From Larix sibirica (Eukaryota; Streptophyta; Pinopsida; Pinales; Pinaceae), in the NCBI GenBank assembly GCA_004151065.3, contig NWUY0300098857.1, positions 1 through 10,700 on the forward strand: a DNA stretch of 10,700 nt. The letters are read 5' to 3'. Of this stretch, positions 8,172 through 10,700 are shown in pieces (position 1 is the first letter of the stretch; the number at the start of each line of letters is the position of its first letter). The translations under genes and the position numbers were made by a program. The notes beneath the pieces were generated by a model. That model was not told the origin of the DNA. It was given only the letters and a program-made list of their open reading frames with translations, and did not search any database.

Positions 8172-9130
8172 AAAGGGAAGAGTCCAGGACCGGATGGGTT
8201 CATTTTGGAGTTTTTTGGGGATTTTTTGAACATACAAAGGGGGATTTACTGAAAGTTGTGAGGGAGTCTCAGAATTCAGGGAAAGTTCTGGGAGTTATAA
8301 ACTCAACCCTCATAACGTTGATCCCTAAGAAACAGAAGTCAGAGTCGTTTGATGATTACAGACCAATTTCATGTTGTAACATGATTTACAAATTGATAGC
8401 CAAGATCATCGCCCAAAGATTAAAACCAACACTGAGTGAGATTGTATCAGAAGAGCAATTTGGTTTTTTGTTTAATAGACAAATTCACGACGCAGTTTCA
8501 TTGGCACAAGAGGCAATACACTATAAAAAAGGAAAAGCAAAGGGCCTTTGCTTTGAAGTTGGACCTATCCAAAGCATATGATAGGGTAAGCTGGACTTTC
8601 TTACGACTGTTGTTCATCCAAATTGGAATGTCTTTGGAGGTGGTAGAGTGGATAATGGGTTGTATTCAATCAACCTCTTTTGCAGAAATGATTAATGGGG
8701 CTCCATCTTCCTTTTTTCGGCCATCGAGAGGTATAAGGAAAGGATGTCCCCTCTCCCCCTCCTTTTGTTTCTATTGGTAGCAGAAGCTCTAAGCAGATAA
8801 ATTCATCAAGCCAAGGATATAAGGAAGATTGAAGGGGTAAGGGTATCAAGCACATAAGAGATTACTCATACTCTCTTTGTAGACAATGTTCTTATTCTAG
8901 GGATTGGTATAGTGGGAAATCTCAAGGCCTATGCCTCTTTACTAGAGACTTACAAGAAGGCAACAAGAATGGTAATAAACATAGAGAAATCAATTTTGGC
9001 GCATAATGAATTTTCCGAAGATTTATTGCAGAGTGCGAAAGAGGTAATCCCTTTTCCCACAGTCTCAGTCACAAAAGGTTTGAAATATTTAGGATTCTTC
9101 CTAAAGCCAAACTGTTATTCCTTTCAAGAT
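8172..9130 (+). other. Reverse transcriptase domain of LINE ORF2, spread over three frames
   Basis: The RT blocks appear in order across frame changes. SPGPDGF (after 8171) is followed by LITLIPKKQKSESFDDYRPI and SEEQFGFLFNRQIHDAV. Next come LKLDLSKAYDRVSW (first catalytic Asp at 8562-8564), GIRKGCPLSPS, and then FVDNVLIL at about 8876-8899. MVINIEKS and GLKYLGFFL follow as the last blocks. The active-site pair normally reads DD; here Asp (8882-8884) is followed by Asn (8885-8887), a change that removes a metal ligand. With two stops inside (8798, 8855), the domain is dead. Confidence 0.93.
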
Positions 9131-9133
9131 TAG

Positions 9134-9980
9134 ATTTGGCTTAACAAGAAAGTCGAAGCACGAATCTCTTTATGGACAAACAAATTTCTCTCTAGAGGGA
9201 GTAGATTAGTTCTACTCAAAGCAATCCTACAAAGTATTCCGGTGTATTGGGCATCAATTGCCTAGATTCCCAAAGGAATACTAAAAAAGATAAGGAAGAA
9301 GTGCTTCTTTACAGCTAGCAGACAGTCAGAAGGAATCCCTCTGGTGAAATGGACAGCTTTAACTCTTCTGAAAGTTTTGGGTGGATGGCGGATAAAAAAT
9401 CCAGACCTTTTTTGTAGAGCACTGGCAGCAAAAACACTATGGAGATTGGCACAAAATCCAAATTCGTTGTGGGGAAGGATTATCAGATCCAAGTATTGCT
9501 CTAACTCCACAATAGATAAATGGTTCAAGAATCCCATCAAATCTCACAAAAACGGGTCAATAGGATGGAAAGCCTTGGTATTGGCCTCCCCTTTGATAGG
9601 AAACTGGTCAGCGTGGAAAATTGCAGATGGAAAAAAGGTAAGAATTGGTGAGGATCCTTGGGCAGGAGCATGAGAAGATTTTAGGCTGTTAGAAAGCTTA
9701 AATGCCAAGTTGAGAGCTCAAAGGGTTCATGTTTTAGCTGATGCACAAGCACAACAGCCACAACAAAGGGGAAGAGTTAGATGGAAAACATCCCAGGACC
9801 TTGGATTATTTGGAGAAGAAGCAAGGGAGTGGAACAGGTATGTGAGCAAGCTAGTATGCAACTTTGTTCACTTGGAAGAGGAGGAGCGAGATAAGTTAAT
9901 ATGGACTAAGAACGCAGTGAATGGGGAATTCTTGGCAAAAATAGGATATGAAGTAGCAAGCTGTGAATTATTTGAAGGAG
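9134..9980 (+). other. LINE ORF2 linker between RT and zf-RVT
   Basis: This follows the RT in the same frame and resembles the conserved thumb/connection of plant L1 ORF2. Visible pieces are KVEARISLWTNKFLSRG, SRLVLLKAILQSIPVYW, GGWRIKNPDLFCRALAAK, LWRLAQNPNSLWG and WSAWKIADGKKVRIGEDPW. Stops lie at 9131 (just before), 9263 and 9671. Near 9300-9315 the FLW-type motif usual in this region is missing and the sequence reads KKCFFTASRQSEG, which suggests a small in-frame deletion. Confidence 0.8.
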
Positions 9981-9984
9981 AAAA

Positions 9985-10200
9985 AAGATGGTGGTGGGAC
10001 AAAATATGGAGAATTCACAGTCCATTGAAAACCATATTAACCTTGTGGTTGGCCTTAAGTGACAAACTATTAACTTGGGAAAATCTGAAAAAAAGAGGAT
10101 TTCAAGGACCAAGTGTATGCGCTTTATGCAATTCACATGAAGAACAGTCCTCTCACGTGTTCAATTCTTGCCCTTATACAGGCGACGTATGGGATTCAGC
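9985..10200 (+). other. zf-RVT zinc-binding region of LINE ORF2
   Basis: RWWWDKIWRIHSPLK, LWLALSDKLLTWENLKKRG and CALCNSHEEQSSHVFNSC match the zinc-binding region found after the RT in many plant LINEs. The candidate ligands are Cys at 10118 and 10127, His at 10154 and Cys at 10169. The motif is intact in this frame. Confidence 0.88.
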
Positions 10201-10369
10201 CACAAAGACCCTTTCAACTGATAGGATAGCTGCGAGAAGTGATGCAATGCTGGAACAACGCGCTCAGGATTGGTGGCAAATTGATGGGGTATGTTGCTAT
10301 GACGCATTCCCTACTCTTTTTGTGTACAGTATCTAGGAAGTCCGAAATAAAGTAATCTTCCAGAACAAT

Positions 10370-10700
10370 GGGTTCCTTCAGATATTACATCTGCTCTGTT
10401 ATTGCAGAAAGTGGAGGAGCATAAAACAACCTTTAAGCCCAGTAAGAAGCATGTGATAGTAGCCCCAGACATTAACAAGAGCATCCCATGGGCATTCTTC
10501 GACAAAGCTAGCCAAGGTGCACCGTCAATCAGAGGCACAGGTGGCGTCCTATACATATCAGATACCACAAAATTGTGTATTAAATTTTCACAAGGGCGGG
10601 CTACAAACATCAAAGCAGAGTTAACAACATTATGGGCAGTCCTCAAGATCGCACAGAGCAAGAAAGTTTTAAGGATACAATTGTATGGGGACTCCAAAAT
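10370..10700 (+). other. RNase H domain at the LINE ORF2 C-terminus, truncated by window
   Basis: After a stop (10334) and a one-base loss near 10370, the adjacent frame reads WAFFDKASQGAPSIRGTGG, then KAELTTLWAVLKIAQ and LYGDSK. These are the first three conserved acidic sites of type 1 RNase H: Asp 10501-10503, Glu 10618-10620 and Asp 10690-10692. The fourth lies past the window edge. The usual glycine after the first Asp is lysine here. Such a domain would remove the RNA strand after copying. It is known in one group of plant L1 elements, where it is thought to be of archaeal-like type; the sequence alone does not let me prove that subtype. Confidence 0.85.

Larger units (their letters stand above)
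5115..10700 (+). mobile_element. Degraded L1-type LINE (non-LTR retrotransposon), 3' end cut by window
   Basis: A plant L1-clade element in plus orientation. Domains in order are: gag-like ORF1 with DUF4283 and a CCHC knuckle, AP endonuclease, reverse transcriptase, zf-RVT and RNase H. That order and the RNase H extension are typical of one group of plant L1 elements. No long terminal repeats are expected or seen. The 5' end is estimated from the end of the (AT) tract and the first ORF1 residues; target-site duplication and tail cannot be checked because the 3' end lies outside. With eight or so stops in each frame, about five frameshifts in ORF2 and damaged catalytic motifs, it is an old, immobile copy. 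It is nevertheless nearly full length, since most LINE copies are 5'-truncated. Confidence 0.93.
6805..10700 (+). pseudogene. LINE ORF2 polyprotein (EN-RT-zf-RVT-RNase H), disrupted and cut by window
   Basis: ORF2 of L1 elements nicks target DNA and copies the element RNA into it. The ATG at 6805 overlaps the ORF1 stop (TAATG) and opens a 256-codon frame that stays intact until 7575. Homology then moves between frames: a one-base loss near 7500-7512, a loss in a T-run near 8212-8217, a gain in an A-rich run near 8523-8545, a loss near 8752-8764 and a loss near 10367-10372. In-frame stops lie at 7803, 8169, 8798, 8855, 9131, 9263, 9671 and 10334. Several would follow from one transition (TGG or CAA/CAG to stop). 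The copy cannot make a full protein. The frame runs off the right edge inside RNase H. Confidence 0.92.

Noticed and set aside
10311-10697. 128-codon open frame on the minus strand
   Set aside because: It is antisense to the RNase H domain, whose plus-strand motifs are clear. No family resemblance was seen in the antisense translation.
5115-10700. LTR retrotransposon or integrated virus
   Set aside because: There is no protease, integrase or LTR; endonuclease before RT, zf-RVT and the RT motifs are those of an L1-type LINE.

Overview
The window looks like nuclear DNA from a seed plant. It is AT-rich, with microsatellites, long stretches without genes, introns with plant-type GT/AG borders and a decayed plant-type L1 LINE. 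I cannot separate angiosperm from gymnosperm; the long gene-free spans and the flavour of the LINE lean slightly towards a gymnosperm, but that is a weak inference. No prokaryotic gene, CRISPR array, rRNA or intact tRNA was seen.

Left part (1-1734), minus strand: three small exons (1734-1664, 1399-1314, 1059-950) join in phase and encode the thioredoxin-fold core of a homolog of TMX2, the thioredoxin-related transmembrane protein 2. Each single-frame piece is under 40 codons, so the gene is easily missed. The N-terminal membrane exons and the last exon were not found; they may lie in unrecognised positions or outside the window.

Middle part (1735-5098): no convincing gene. It holds a shuffled short repeat (around 2419-2728), a T-rich block studded with CGATAT-like words (3432-3712), a possible tRNA-derived SINE on the minus strand (about 3921-4075) and an (AT)8 tract (5099-5114).

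Right part (about 5115 to the right edge), plus strand: a nearly complete, inactivated L1-type LINE. ORF1 (gag-like, DUF4283 plus a CCHC zinc knuckle) runs in one frame with several in-frame stops. It ends in TAATG, which overlaps the ATG of ORF2 by one base. ORF2 carries, in order, an AP-type endonuclease, a reverse transcriptase, a zf-RVT zinc-binding region and an RNase H domain cut by the window edge. It has about eight in-frame stops and five frameshifts. The endonuclease SDH motif reads SYH and the RT FADD-type motif reads FVDN, so this copy cannot move by itself. The RNase H part still has its first three acidic residues.

The LINE runs opposite to the TMX2 homolog. If the missing 5' exons lie to the right of the window, the LINE sits in a long intron, in antisense orientation. 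I see no sign of an undescribed biological system; the most interesting points are the recovered split gene, the TAATG coupling of the LINE frames, the RNase H extension and the unexplained CGATAT-rich block.
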